Counted from the stretch's first letter, positions 35,206 through 45,529 are shown. The stretch: 64,000 nt of DNA from Alkalihalobacillus trypoxylicola (GCF_001590785.1 NZ_LTAO01000012.1:620901-684900), one strand, 5' to 3'. Notes: generated by a model from the letters alone, not told the origin. Program-made: numbers and translations.

Positions 35206-38100
35206 ATGACTAAACAAATCATTTATGGTACCTCTTTTTTAGATGTGGCTCATGTAGAAAGGTTAAATCAGGCAGTTCTCTTTCAGCAAGAACAAGAAAC
35301 GAAAGTTCTTTATATACTTCCTTCCAAAGCATGGTTGACGAAAGCCTCGGAATTACAAAATAAACTAACGTATATGAACTTTGATGAATTAGCTTCATTC
35401 ATTATTGAGAAAGTGAAGCATGAGGTTATTTCAATAAGTGAACATGAGCGAACTCTCTTTTTTCAGCAATTTGTTGATGAACAACTTGGTCAGTTTGACA
35501 ACATTCAAATAAAAGGGCAGTCAAAAGGGCTAGCTGATACCTATGGTCAAATAAAAAGGTTAGGGATGGAATTAAATCATGTTCCCCCAGCTCTAGAGGC
35601 TCTAAAGCCCCTCTTTGAACAATATGAAGAGAGTATATTAAAAGAGAAAAATATATATGACCCTGAAAATATCATACTGTTAGCAGTTGCTCTTTTAAAA
35701 CAAAACCCTTTAGAGTCACTAAAGTTAATCGTAGATGGATTTATAAGCTTTAACCCTCTTCAACTGCAAATGTTGGAGGCTTGTGCTGAAGTGGGTTTGG
35801 AAATAGATATGTATATACCAAATGATCAAACATTCACTATTGTGGAACATATGAGAAATGAATTAAGGCAAATAGGATTTATTGATTATTATCGATTTTC
35901 GGAAATGGAGGAATTTCTCCCTAAAATGGTACTTGCGCATGCTTCTACTGCAGAAGAAGAAGAGCGAGCTATTTTATTAAATATTCAAAAGTCGGACAAA
36001 GCTTATGATGATTTTTCTATTATCTGGGCCGATGAATATGCCGATGTAACGACTTTTATTGAAAGAGCAAAATCCTATGATATTCCACTTCAAATGGCTG
36101 ATAAATTCAAAGTATCATCGTCTAAATTAAGCCATTTTATTCAGCTAATCTTTTTTCATAACCAGTTTGATAGTAAATGGAAATTAGCACCATTATGGGA
36201 ACAGCTATTAGCCATAAGCTTTTGTAATCCATTAGATTACACAAATGAAAAAGAGAGATTTATTGAGGGAGATAACGATCATCTTATAGAATATAAAGAA
36301 ATGTATGAAGTAATTGTTCAGTACCGATGGCCCAAAAAAGCTACCTTTACTGACTATTTAATTCAATTAAAACAACTGTTGGAAAAACTAAAGCTTAAGG
36401 AAAAGTGGCGGAAGCGATTAAACTCGGAAGAAGACTTAAGTATTTTGAAACAAATAGCAATAGAATATAGATGCTATCAAGTATTAGAAGAAAAGATCGA
36501 CCAATATTTAGAGCAATTGAGTGAACGTGGCCTCGATTCTATTTCCATGAACCTTGATTTGTTTCAAGAATGGTTTCAGGAAACAGGGAAGCAATTAGAA
36601 ATCTTTCTTGAGCGTGGTCAAAACCACGGTGTGGCCGTACATACTTGGAGGGATATTGGACTCATTAAAGGAAAAAAAATCTATGTAGTTGGTATGAATG
36701 AAGGTATCTTTCCTCGCGGACAGTCTCTTCGTGGGTATGTACAGGAGCGCGATCTGGTTGAAGTCGCATCTGAATATCGGATTCCTAACCATGAATCTCA
36801 AATCAAAACACAGGAAGCTTTTTTTCAACAATTACTGCTCTTGGCAGACGAAATCGTATTCTCCTATATTAAAGGAATGGATGAAGAATACCCAAGGTTA
36901 CCATCACCACTATTAGAAGGTTTAAGTATGGTCCATATAGAGTGGAGCTTTGAAGAAAGAATGAATAATAAAGAAGTGAGCTCAGAGAGCGATCAGTTAG
37001 AGATGATTGCTTACCATTCTGGGCAGGGCTTTAAGATAGACAATCAATGGATGAATGCTGAATTCATTCATTATCAACAAAACCTTAAATACCTGGAAGC
37101 ATTTGAGGAAGATATTGAAGAAAAACATCAGCTGAAAATGCAAAAAAATCATGTGGCTATCACTTCATTAGAAGCTTATGCAAGGTGTCCTTTTAAATAT
37201 GTGATGGAAAGAGAGCTCGAGATTAGAGAACCTAATAAAGAATTAAAACAAATATCACCGATTGATATCGGAGATTTAATCCACGAAATCATTGAATCCA
37301 TTTATACGGAGTTAAAGCTTGTAGGGAAAGAGTTTTCTTCAGTAGATGAAGAAAAAAAAGAAGAGATTAGAAGAAAGCTAGATGAAAAGTTTGAAGAATT
37401 ATGGAAAGATGTTGAGGAACGAAATCAGGAAATAACCTCCCTAGAAATAAGGTTAGTCAAAAAGCTTTGGAAAAAAAGACTAATGAACTGGTGGTTTGCA
37501 GAAAGAAAGCACTTTTGGGATAATCAACGATTGCCGAAGATGAAAATTAAACAGCTAGAAGTTCCTATTAGTGAATCCTTTACTTTGCCGAGTGGGAAGA
37601 AACTGCATTTAAAAGGGAAGGTGGATCGATTAGATGAAGATGAATCAGGCTTTGTCATCTATGATTATAAAACAGGACAAGCTTCAATTGATCGTCAAGA
37701 AGTGCAATCAGGCTTAAAGCTACAGCTTCCGTTATATGCTTATATGATACAAAAACAGTTAACAAAAAGAGGTGAATCTTCTAAAATCGGCTATGGTGCT
37801 AGCTATATAAGTTTACGAGATCCTCATAAACGAGCCAGTAATGGAATTTGGCATAGCCAATTTGTCGGGAGTCAATCACCCTTCCATGTAAGTTCGCGTA
37901 CAAAAAATCAAGAATCTGATTGGGCAAATGATCCATATTTAGCTCAATATCAAATACCGAAAAAGCTAGAAGAGCTTTGGCAAGGAACCTTTTCTCAGTA
38001 TCCTGTGAAGCCGTTAGAGTGCTCTAATTTCTGCCCTTATAAAGCAGTATGTCGTGTAACGGAAGAACAGAAAGAAAGGGGTAAAAATAATGAATTTTAA
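35206..38100 (+). CDS. addB: AddB/RexB-like nuclease subunit
   Basis: Subunit of an AddAB/RexAB-type double-strand-break resection complex. The 964-aa protein is shorter than B. subtilis AddB (about 1,166 aa) and has no GxGKT Walker A at its N-terminus, a feature shared with RexB. The C-terminal nuclease is intact: DLIHEIIESI, GKVDRLDED, VIYDYKTG and LQLPLYAY (PD-(D/E)XK motifs). One cysteine in YARCPFKY and three in CSNFCPYKAVC form the iron-sulfur-cluster quartet. It overlaps addA by 11 bases. Confidence 0.86.
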   Translation: MTKQIIYGTSFLDVAHVERLNQAVLFQQEQETKVLYILPSKAWLTKASELQNKLTYMNFDELASFIIEKVKHEVISISEHERTLFFQQFVDEQLGQFDNIQIKGQSKGLADTYGQIKRLGMELNHVPPALEALKPLFEQYEESILKEKNIYDPENIILLAVALLKQNPLESLKLIVDGFISFNPLQLQMLEACAEVGLEIDMYIPNDQTFTIVEHMRNELRQIGFIDYYRFSEMEEFLPKMVLAHASTAEEEERAILLNIQKSDKAYDDFSIIWADEYADVTTFIERAKSYDIPLQMADKFKVSSSKLSHFIQLIFFHNQFDSKWKLAPLWEQLLAISFCNPLDYTNEKERFIEGDNDHLIEYKEMYEVIVQYRWPKKATFTDYLIQLKQLLEKLKLKEKWRKRLNSEEDLSILKQIAIEYRCYQVLEEKIDQYLEQLSERGLDSISMNLDLFQEWFQETGKQLEIFLERGQNHGVAVHTWRDIGLIKGKKIYVVGMNEGIFPRGQSLRGYVQERDLVEVASEYRIPNHESQIKTQEAFFQQLLLLADEIVFSYIKGMDEEYPRLPSPLLEGLSMVHIEWSFEERMNNKEVSSESDQLEMIAYHSGQGFKIDNQWMNAEFIHYQQNLKYLEAFEEDIEEKHQLKMQKNHVAITSLEAYARCPFKYVMERELEIREPNKELKQISPIDIGDLIHEIIESIYTELKLVGKEFSSVDEEKKEEIRRKLDEKFEELWKDVEERNQEITSLEIRLVKKLWKKRLMNWWFAERKHFWDNQRLPKMKIKQLEVPISESFTLPSGKKLHLKGKVDRLDEDESGFVIYDYKTGQASIDRQEVQSGLKLQLPLYAYMIQKQLTKRGESSKIGYGASYISLRDPHKRASNGIWHSQFVGSQSPFHVSSRTKNQESDWANDPYLAQYQIPKKLEELWQGTFSQYPVKPLECSNFCPYKAVCRVTEEQKERGKNNEF

Positions 38101-41100
38101 TGATGCACAGAAAAAGGCTATTTTTAATGAACAGCCCTTTATAGTTATTTCCGCAGGAGCTGGATCTGGAAAAACTAGGGTGCTAACAGAGCGAATTATT
38201 TACTTATGTGATTTGAAGAGAACCGATCCAACACATGAAATGGGAGTTTATATAGATAAAATTGTTGCTATAACCTTTACTGAAAAAGCAGCAAGGGAAA
38301 TGAAGGAAAGGCTCCGACTTCGATTACTAGAGAAAATAGAATATGCTCAAAAAGAGGAAGAGAAAAAGTTTTGGATAGAGCAAAAAAATGGATTAGAAAA
38401 AATGGTCATATCCACTTTTCATAGCTTTTGTCAGCAGCTCATTACACAACATGCCATCATCTCGAAGTTACCGCCAAAGGCCAAAGTAATAGATGAGATA
38501 CAAGCTAATCAAATGAAGGAAGAAATGTTAGAAGCGTTATTTAGGGAAAATCATTTTATGAAACAAGCTGAAGTTCTATTTGATTTTATGACTAAATCGC
38601 AATTATCTATGTATTTATTACAAACTCTCGATGAAATGAGAGAATCGTATGTAGGACCTTCGCAAATACAGGAACTACGTTACACAGAAATGAAGGAAAT
38701 TCAAGAAAGAATAGTGAGTGATTCTATTCGAAAGAAAATAGAACATTTCTATCGTAAAGCTCGTTTGTATATAGAGCAATTTATAGATTATCAAGATTTA
38801 ACACCCGCACAAGTAAAACATGTAAATAATATTCAACAAGGCTTTACAGAGCTTGATACTCAAATGAGTGATGAAGAGATTATAGAAGCCTGTGAAGGTT
38901 GGATGCCTAATAGAGGCGATAAAAAATGGGAGCAGAAAATTCCTCCTCTTTATTTTCTATATGAATTAGAATGGAAGCCATTAAAAAAATGGTGGAAAGA
39001 GGTGAAGCCTTTTGTCACTTTTTCTGAGAAGTCGAGCACTATTTTAAAATCGTTCCTTCAATTAGTTCAGGAGCTAGATGAAAGCTATAATCTTCATAAA
39101 ATGTATTTAGGTGTAGTGGATTTTTCTGATCTTCAACAAAAGGCAGTTGCTCTACTTCAAAACCCATCGATTCAAAAAGAGTGTCAAAAACACTATCATC
39201 ATATAATGGTGGATGAATTTCAAGATACGAACCAACTTCAACTAGAAATGCTCAAAAGAATTCGCCCCAAATATCAGTTTTTGGTTGGCGATACAAAACA
39301 ATCGATTTATCGCTTTCGCGGGGCCAACGTTTCGATTATGAATCGACTTGAACAAGAAGCAAAGACTCGAAATGACGGAGATGCCATTTCTTTAAATATG
39401 AATTATCGGACAGTAGAACCTATCATCGAAGCGGTAAATGAGCTGTTTACAGAGGTTATGGAAACGAATCCAACTTACTCGTTTGAAACAGTATATACAC
39501 CATTAAAAGCAGGGCGATTGTCAACAAATTCTAATGAAAAAGCTGTGGAACTGATTCAAGTGGAAGAGGAAGAAAATCAATATGAAGTCTTAGCCAAACG
39601 ATTAATTTCTTTAATGCAGGACAAAGAACAAAGAGGAAGAAGCTGGAAGGATATAGCTATTTTAATTCCTACTCGAACGAAGTTACTTCAACTGGAGAGT
39701 GCTCTAAAAAATTACCAAATCCCTTACTCCGTATCTGGAGGAATTGGTTTTTTTGAAAGGCAGGAAGTGATTGATTTTATCTATTTTCTTCGTTGGTTGA
39801 ATCGCCCTTTTGAAGATTTATATGTGCTGGCTTTATTAAGAGGCCCCTTAATAGGTTTAACTATAAACGATATTCTGGACATTAAGGAACAAAAGAACGA
39901 AAGAACCTTTTATGAGTTTTTATATCACTTAAAGCCTAGAGATGTTGATTTATGTGGAACAAAGGTTTTTGAGGCTGCACAGACATTGCAAAAGTGGCTT
40001 ACAAATTATATACCAGCTCAAAAGGTACCAACGGTTTCTATCTTTTTAAACCGGCTATTTGAAGAGACTGGTATGAAAAAAAATCTACTTCTGCAAACGA
40101 ATAGCTTGCAGAAAATCAAAAATGTTGAAAAAGTCATTCAAATGATTGAGCAGCAGCATTGTTTTTTATATGAAGAAATGATAGCTGTAATTGATGAGAG
40201 AATAAAAATAAATGATAAGGAAGGCGAAGCAGAAGTTGAAAGGTATGGTGGTGATGCACTACAAATCATGACTGTTCATGCTTCAAAAGGATTGGAATTT
40301 CCGATTGTTTGTTTACCTCAAATAGAACGAAAGCCGAGAGCTGATAAAGGTTTAATACGCTTTTCTGCCGATATGGGAATTGTCTTTTCTTTGTTAGAAG
40401 AAGAACAGGAGAAAAAACGTCTTTATGAAACACCTGGATATAGCAGAGTAAAGGAACTAGGACAGCTTGAATCTATTGAAGAAGAAAAGCGCTTATTTTA
40501 TGTGGCAGCTACACGAGCGCGCGATCATTTGATAATGGTTGGTTCTAATTCATCTCAGTCAAATTCTTGGTTAGAAATGGTCGAAAAAGCCAAAGAAAAA
40601 TCAACCATATCATCTTATATAAATGAAGGTAGCTTTACTTTTGAAGAAGAAGCGGTATCTTCAACGCAAAAGTATTATTCACCGCCTTCTATAGTAATGA
40701 AGAAACGAAGTTTAACTTCTGTTTCTGTTTCTGAGGTCATGTTATATATAAAGAACAAAGTCGAGTATTTTGAGAGGTATGTGTTAAAGGTTGAAGATGA
40801 GCAAAAGCGAGATTTTCTAGAGAAAGAACTCTTTGGTGAACCATTATCAGTGGCAGCAGAGCTTATGGGAACTATGGTTCATAAAGCGTGTGAGCTTATG
40901 GATCAAGGAATGCTTCCTGAAGAAGCGATTGATGAATCGATTGCCCCTAAAGCAAGGTTGATGGATGCAATCCAGAAAAAAGAAGTCCGGATTTTACTCA
41001 CAAATCTTTTAAAGACCTATAATGAGCCTATGCGCAAGCAGTTAGGAAAACCTATTGAAAATGAGTGGTCCTTTACATATCCTTTGGAGGAAGCGGATGC

Positions 41101-41425
41101 TGAAATAATCGGAGAAGTAGATAAAATAGTGAAACGTGAGGATGGAATTCATTTAATCGACTTTAAATCCAATCAAATAAGTCATTCTGGAGCAGAGCTT
41201 ATTCCATTATATAAGGAACAGCTTTTACTGTATAAATGGGCTATTGAATATCATCAAAAAGTTATACTGCAAAGTGCTTCACTATTTGTATTTAGAGATG
41301 AAAACCAACCACTTCATTCTCTCACCTTCTCGGACGAGGATCGTCATGTTTTAATAAAAGAAATTAAAGAACTAGTAAAGAGGAAAAAGAAGGCAAAAAC
41401 TCGAAAAGAGTGGTTGATGTCATAG
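38090..41425 (+). CDS. addA: AddA-like helicase-nuclease
   Basis: UvrD-type superfamily 1 helicase with a C-terminal nuclease, the motor of break resection and Chi recognition complexes. The 1,111-aa protein has Walker A SAGAGSGKTRVLTERI, motif Ia VAITFTEKAAREM, motif II MVDEFQDTNQLQLEML, motif III VGDTKQSIYRFRGA, motif V MTVHASKGLEFPIV and motif VI YVAATRARDHLIM. The nuclease motif GEVDKIV with HLIDFKSNQ lies near the C-terminus. About 120 residues shorter than B. subtilis AddA. Whether a second AddAB exists elsewhere cannot be told. Confidence 0.9.
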   Translation: MNFNDAQKKAIFNEQPFIVISAGAGSGKTRVLTERIIYLCDLKRTDPTHEMGVYIDKIVAITFTEKAAREMKERLRLRLLEKIEYAQKEEEKKFWIEQKNGLEKMVISTFHSFCQQLITQHAIISKLPPKAKVIDEIQANQMKEEMLEALFRENHFMKQAEVLFDFMTKSQLSMYLLQTLDEMRESYVGPSQIQELRYTEMKEIQERIVSDSIRKKIEHFYRKARLYIEQFIDYQDLTPAQVKHVNNIQQGFTELDTQMSDEEIIEACEGWMPNRGDKKWEQKIPPLYFLYELEWKPLKKWWKEVKPFVTFSEKSSTILKSFLQLVQELDESYNLHKMYLGVVDFSDLQQKAVALLQNPSIQKECQKHYHHIMVDEFQDTNQLQLEMLKRIRPKYQFLVGDTKQSIYRFRGANVSIMNRLEQEAKTRNDGDAISLNMNYRTVEPIIEAVNELFTEVMETNPTYSFETVYTPLKAGRLSTNSNEKAVELIQVEEEENQYEVLAKRLISLMQDKEQRGRSWKDIAILIPTRTKLLQLESALKNYQIPYSVSGGIGFFERQEVIDFIYFLRWLNRPFEDLYVLALLRGPLIGLTINDILDIKEQKNERTFYEFLYHLKPRDVDLCGTKVFEAAQTLQKWLTNYIPAQKVPTVSIFLNRLFEETGMKKNLLLQTNSLQKIKNVEKVIQMIEQQHCFLYEEMIAVIDERIKINDKEGEAEVERYGGDALQIMTVHASKGLEFPIVCLPQIERKPRADKGLIRFSADMGIVFSLLEEEQEKKRLYETPGYSRVKELGQLESIEEEKRLFYVAATRARDHLIMVGSNSSQSNSWLEMVEKAKEKSTISSYINEGSFTFEEEAVSSTQKYYSPPSIVMKKRSLTSVSVSEVMLYIKNKVEYFERYVLKVEDEQKRDFLEKELFGEPLSVAAELMGTMVHKACELMDQGMLPEEAIDESIAPKARLMDAIQKKEVRILLTNLLKTYNEPMRKQLGKPIENEWSFTYPLEEADAEIIGEVDKIVKREDGIHLIDFKSNQISHSGAELIPLYKEQLLLYKWAIEYHQKVILQSASLFVFRDENQPLHSLTFSDEDRHVLIKEIKELVKRKKKAKTRKEWLMS

Positions 41426-41479
41426 AAGTTAAGTTAGTTGATAGAGTGAATAATAAGAGGTTGTCTGCAATAATCTTAT

Positions 41480-41528
41480 GTGAAAAGGGCAGTATGTGGA
41501 AGCAACTGCTCTTTTCACTTTTCTTTTA
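41480..41528 (+). terminator. Terminator after addA
   Basis: GTGAAAAGGGCAGT pairs perfectly with ACTGCTCTTTTCAC, followed by TTTTCTTTT. Confidence 0.9.
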
Positions 41529-41689
41529 GTTATTAAAAACCTCCTCTTTTTGGCCGATAAAGAGAAAGAAGCTTCATTTAGGAACTGTAACCTATCATTT
41601 TATCTTTCTAGTAATAAAGTATTATATATTTTCATATTTTTATGTGAGAAAATATCTATATCATAGTAAAATATATGATAAAATAAATA

Positions 41690-41716
41690 CAAAGTCTTAG
41701 TAGTACAGTTCGATAT
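41690..41716 (+). promoter_or_regulatory. Possible sigma-D promoter before cheA
   Basis: CAAA at 41690-41693, 15 bases, then TTCGATAT at 41709-41716. The flagellar/chemotaxis sigma-D consensus is TAAA-N15-GCCGATAT, so three of four and six of eight positions agree at exact spacing. Fits the chemotaxis genes downstream. The surrounding 160 bases are AT-rich with nothing else seen. Confidence 0.5.
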
Positions 41717-41753
41717 AGAAGTTTTTAAATGAAGGAAGACGGAGGGTTGTGTT

Positions 41754-43799
41754 TTGATAAATTCTGAATATCTTGATGTATTTTTAGATGAGAGTCAAGA
41801 GCATTTGCAATCATTAAATGATCATGTACTTCTATTAGAAAAGGAACCAACTAACTTATCTATTGTAGGAGAAATATTTCGTTCCGCTCACACATTAAAA
41901 GGAATGGCAGCGACGATGGGATTTGAAGATTTAGCACAACTAACTCATCATATGGAAAATGTTCTTGATTTAATAAGAAATGAAAAACTACAGGCCACAA
42001 CAAATGTTTTGGATGTTGTATTTTCAGCGCTTGATGATTTAGAAGAAATCGTTATGGATATTTCAAATGGTGGAGAAGGAAAAAAAGACGTAACAGAAAT
42101 GATTAGAAGATTAGAAGAAATCCTCGGAAATGACAGCACACCGATTCAATCCGTGCAAGTAAATCAAGAGGTAGCCGCTACAGCTATGGCTTTAACTGAA
42201 AATCATCTAAATGAGGATTTTGACGAATTTGAAAGAACAGTCCTATTACAATCGTTAGAACAGGATTATTCAGTATATATTTTAAAAGTGTCTTTAGATC
42301 CTGAGGTTATGCTTAAAGCTGCACGAGTTTTTATGGTATTTGAAATACTTGAACAATCAGGAGAAGTGATTAAAGCAAATCCGAGCACTGAAAAGTTGGA
42401 GGATGAGCAATTTGAATTAGATTTTCAAGTGACGATTATTTCTAAAGTAGAGTTAGAGAAATTAAGATCTCAAATATTAAAAGTATCTGAAATCTCATCC
42501 GTTCATATTGAATCTTTAACAAAGGAAGTTCTACAGCCATCTCGTGAAGAAGAGACGATTACTTTAGTAAAAAATGACAGCAAGCCTACTAAATTGGCAA
42601 AAGAGGATCAGTCCTCTTCAGAAGGAAGTAGTAAGAAGGCTTCTGAATCGAACAAAACCATTCGTGTTAATATCGAACGATTAGATAAATTAATGAACTT
42701 ATTTGAAGAGCTTGTCATTGATAGAGGAAGGCTAGAACAAATCTCCAGTGAGTTAAAAAACACGGAGCTTCATGACACGGTAGAAAGAATGTCTAGAATT
42801 TCTAGCGACCTTCAGGAAATTATTTTAACGATGCGCATGATGCCAGTAGATCAAGTATTTAATCGTTTCCCAAGAATGCTTCGAAATTTAGCTAAAGAAC
42901 TGAAAAAAGAAGTGAATCTTGAAATAGTAGGTGCTGAAACAGAGCTAGACCGGACGATTATTGATGAAGTCGGTGACCCATTAGTTCATCTTCTCAGAAA
43001 TTCAATCGACCATGGAATCGAAACACCTCAGGAAAGATTACGCCTTGGCAAGCCAAAGGTTGGAACGATTACCTTACGTGCCTTTCATAGCGGTAATAAT
43101 GTCTTTATTGAAATTGAAGATGATGGGGCAGGTATCGACCGAGATAAAGTGCTTCAAAAGGCGCTGGATAGAGGTGTCGTTACAGAAGCTGATGCTGAAA
43201 AAATGTCGGATCAACAAGTGTTTTCTCTGTTGTTCTCCTCTGGTTTCAGTACCGCTGAGCAAATAACGGATATTTCAGGTAGAGGTGTAGGGTTAGATGT
43301 TGTTCGAAACACCTTTGAATCTCTAGGAGGTAGTGTAACGGTTCATTCTACGTTAGGAAAAGGCTCTACCTTCTCTGTTCAGCTACCATTAACATTATCC
43401 ATTATTGACGTCATGCTAGTCGAGGTTGGAGTAGAAAAGTATGCGATTCCGCTTTCTTCAATTGTAGAGACAGCCATTGTTGATAAAAATGAAATTTATC
43501 AGGCTCATAATCAAAAGGTAATTGATTTCCGTGGTAAGGTTGTACCTTTAGTGTTCTTAAAGGATGTCTTTGAGGTACCGAACGCCCGCGATCATGATGA
43601 ATTTTATTCACTTGTCATTATCCAAAAAGGAAATAAAGTAGCCGGCCTAGTAGTGGATGCTTTAATTGGTCAGCATGATATTGTATTAAAATCAATTGGC
43701 CAATATTTATCTAATATTTTTGCGATTTCTGGTGCGACTATTCTAGGTGATGGACAAGTAGCATTAATAATTGATTCTAATGCTTTAATAAAGTCATAA
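41754..43799 (+). CDS. cheA: Chemotaxis histidine kinase CheA
   Basis: Central kinase that phosphorylates CheY in response to chemoreceptors. The 681-aa protein has all modules in order: HPt with His46 (RSAHTLKGMAATMGF), CheY-binding P2 region (about 165-275), dimerisation helices (about 300-370), HATPase with N box LLRNSIDHGIE and G boxes DDGAGID and GRGVGLDVV, and a CheW-like domain at the end. TTG start behind GGAGGG. It heads a cheA-cheW-cheY operon lying outside any flagellar cluster; no receptor gene is near. Confidence 0.96.
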   Translation: MINSEYLDVFLDESQEHLQSLNDHVLLLEKEPTNLSIVGEIFRSAHTLKGMAATMGFEDLAQLTHHMENVLDLIRNEKLQATTNVLDVVFSALDDLEEIVMDISNGGEGKKDVTEMIRRLEEILGNDSTPIQSVQVNQEVAATAMALTENHLNEDFDEFERTVLLQSLEQDYSVYILKVSLDPEVMLKAARVFMVFEILEQSGEVIKANPSTEKLEDEQFELDFQVTIISKVELEKLRSQILKVSEISSVHIESLTKEVLQPSREEETITLVKNDSKPTKLAKEDQSSSEGSSKKASESNKTIRVNIERLDKLMNLFEELVIDRGRLEQISSELKNTELHDTVERMSRISSDLQEIILTMRMMPVDQVFNRFPRMLRNLAKELKKEVNLEIVGAETELDRTIIDEVGDPLVHLLRNSIDHGIETPQERLRLGKPKVGTITLRAFHSGNNVFIEIEDDGAGIDRDKVLQKALDRGVVTEADAEKMSDQQVFSLLFSSGFSTAEQITDISGRGVGLDVVRNTFESLGGSVTVHSTLGKGSTFSVQLPLTLSIIDVMLVEVGVEKYAIPLSSIVETAIVDKNEIYQAHNQKVIDFRGKVVPLVFLKDVFEVPNARDHDEFYSLVIIQKGNKVAGLVVDALIGQHDIVLKSIGQYLSNIFAISGATILGDGQVALIIDSNALIKS

Positions 43800-43817
43800 T
43801 ATAAGGAGTTGAATTCA

Positions 43818-44264
43818 TTGTCAGTAAGTGTTGGGTCGATCAATGATGTAAAAGTAATCATTTTTCAAATACAAAGTGAAGAATATGCGATTCCAGTTGA
43901 ATTCATCCAGTCGATAGAAAGAATGCAGCCGATTACTCGAATCCCTGGTACTGAACCCTATATAAAAGGGGTTATGAATTTAAGAGGTCTAATTACTCCT
44001 ATCGTGGACTTGCGAGCACGTTTTAGTTTAGAGGAAAGAGATTTCGATGATTCAACGCGTATCCTTGTTATATCCAAAGATACGATGAGCTTCGGTATGA
44101 TCGTTGATGGAGCAAATGATGTATTAGATTTACCAAAGGATAAAATTGAACCTACACCAGAGGTGGTTGGTGGTGTTCAAGCTGAATATTTAGATGGTGT
44201 GATAAAAATTGGTGAACGACTATTTACTTTATTAAATTTATCAAAAATAATGGAAACGAAATGA
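43818..44264 (+). CDS. cheW: Chemotaxis coupling protein CheW
   Basis: Adaptor that links CheA to methyl-accepting receptors. The 148-aa SH3-like protein has FQIQSEEYAIPVEFIQSIER, then ITRIPGTEPYIKGVMNLRG (the canonical CheW motif) and GMIVDGANDVLDLP. A TTG at 43809 is immediately next to the AAGGAG Shine-Dalgarno, so the TTG at 43818, nine bases further, is preferred. Between cheA and cheY. Confidence 0.93.
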   Translation: MSVSVGSINDVKVIIFQIQSEEYAIPVEFIQSIERMQPITRIPGTEPYIKGVMNLRGLITPIVDLRARFSLEERDFDDSTRILVISKDTMSFGMIVDGANDVLDLPKDKIEPTPEVVGGVQAEYLDGVIKIGERLFTLLNLSKIMETK

Positions 44265-44286
44265 ATGAGAAAGGTGGATACAACTA

Positions 44287-44646
44287 ATGGCTTCCATTTT
44301 AATTGTAGATGATGCGGCTTTTATGAGAATGATGATTAAAGATATACTGGTGAAAAACGGTTATACAATTGCAGGAGAGGCTGCCAATGGTGCAGAAGCA
44401 GTAGAGAAGTATAAAGAATTAGGACCAGACCTTGTTACCCTAGATATAACAATGCCTGAAATGGATGGAATTCAAGCACTAAAAGAAATTAGAGCAACTG
44501 ATGGAGATGCAAAGGTAATTATGTGTTCAGCAATGGGGCAACAATCCATGGTTATTGATGCGATTCAATCTGGTGCAAAGGACTTTATTGTTAAACCTTT
44601 CCAAGCAGATCGAGTGATAGAAGCGATTCAAAAGGTGCTTTCATAA
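44287..44646 (+). CDS. cheY: Chemotaxis response regulator CheY
   Basis: A 119-aa receiver. Acidic pair D8/D9, phospho-acceptor D53 (LVTLDITMPEMDG), switch S/T in MCSAMGQQ, and K103 in VKPF are all present, so it should be phosphorylated by the adjacent CheA and bind the flagellar switch. AAAGGTGG precedes the ATG. Terminator follows. Confidence 0.95.
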   Translation: MASILIVDDAAFMRMMIKDILVKNGYTIAGEAANGAEAVEKYKELGPDLVTLDITMPEMDGIQALKEIRATDGDAKVIMCSAMGQQSMVIDAIQSGAKDFIVKPFQADRVIEAIQKVLS

Positions 44647-44693
44647 TTCGTTAAAATCAAGGCTATAAAAAATGAAAAGATACCCCTAAAAAG

Positions 44694-44730
44694 AGCGATG
44701 TTGGTTGAAATAAATCACATCGTTTTTTTG
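44694..44730 (+). terminator. Terminator after cheY
   Basis: CGATGT and ACATCG form a short stem across a 15-base loop with partial inner pairing, then seven T residues. Confidence 0.7.
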
Positions 44731-44870
44731 GTGTTTAGATGATAAGAAAAAGACATATGCTTAAATGACAAAATTGATATTGCAAGCTTCTTTACTTTCA
44801 TGTACGCTTTTAAAAGTAAATATGTTCCTGAGCTTGATTTTTGAGAAAATTAAATTAGGAGAGATACAAA

Positions 44871-45527
44871 ATGAAAAAGGAATTTGCTGTGATTGGCTTA
44901 GGGAGGTTTGGTAGTAGTGTATGTAAAGAGCTTTTTCGATTAGGTCATGATGTGTTAGCCATTGACCAGGACGAAGAAAAGGTTCAGGATGTTTTAACCA
45001 TTGCTACTCACACAGCGATAGCTAATGCGACTGATGAGAAAGCTTTACAATCCTTAGGTATACGTAATTTCGAATATGTTGTAGTTGCCATAGGAGATGA
45101 TATTCAGTCCAGCATACTTTGCACATTACTCTTAAAAGAATTAGGAGTAAAGAAGGTTTGGGCAAAAGCTCAAAGTTATTATCATCAAAGGGTTTTGGAG
45201 AAAATTGGAGCAGACCGAGTCGTTCGGCCAGAAAGAGACATGGGGATGAGGATGGCTCATCACCTTGTATCTGAAAATATTGTGGATTATATAGAATTAT
45301 CTAGTGAATACAGTATTTTAGAGTTAAAAGCAACAGATAAATTACATCAGCGATCACTGATAGATTTAGATATCCGTGCAAAGTACGGTTGTACGGTTCT
45401 AGGTATAAAAAAAATGGATGAATTAAATATATCCCCCAAACCAACGGATCATGTTGAAAAAGGAGATATACTCATCGTACTCGGTCATAATCGTGATTTA
45501 AAGAAGTTTGAAGATACTGGCATGTAA
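44871..45527 (+). CDS. ktrC: Potassium uptake regulator KtrC/KtrA (RCK domain)
   Basis: Cytoplasmic gating ring of a Ktr potassium channel. The 218-aa protein has an N-terminal RCK/TrkA-N Rossmann domain (VIGLGRFGSSVCKEL with G9, G11, G14) and a C-terminal RCK_C domain (about 135-215), the site that binds c-di-AMP in relatives. Its length fits KtrA and KtrC equally; KtrC is suggested because no ktrB is adjacent. AGGAGAG precedes the ATG. No riboswitch is seen upstream. Confidence 0.9.
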   Translation: MKKEFAVIGLGRFGSSVCKELFRLGHDVLAIDQDEEKVQDVLTIATHTAIANATDEKALQSLGIRNFEYVVVAIGDDIQSSILCTLLLKELGVKKVWAKAQSYYHQRVLEKIGADRVVRPERDMGMRMAHHLVSENIVDYIELSSEYSILELKATDKLHQRSLIDLDIRAKYGCTVLGIKKMDELNISPKPTDHVEKGDILIVLGHNRDLKKFEDTGM

Positions 45528-45529
45528 AA

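Noticed and set aside
44740-44870. c-di-AMP (ydaO) riboswitch before the Ktr gene
   Set aside because: Such riboswitches precede some ktr genes, but none of the conserved ydaO motifs is visible in this AT-rich leader.
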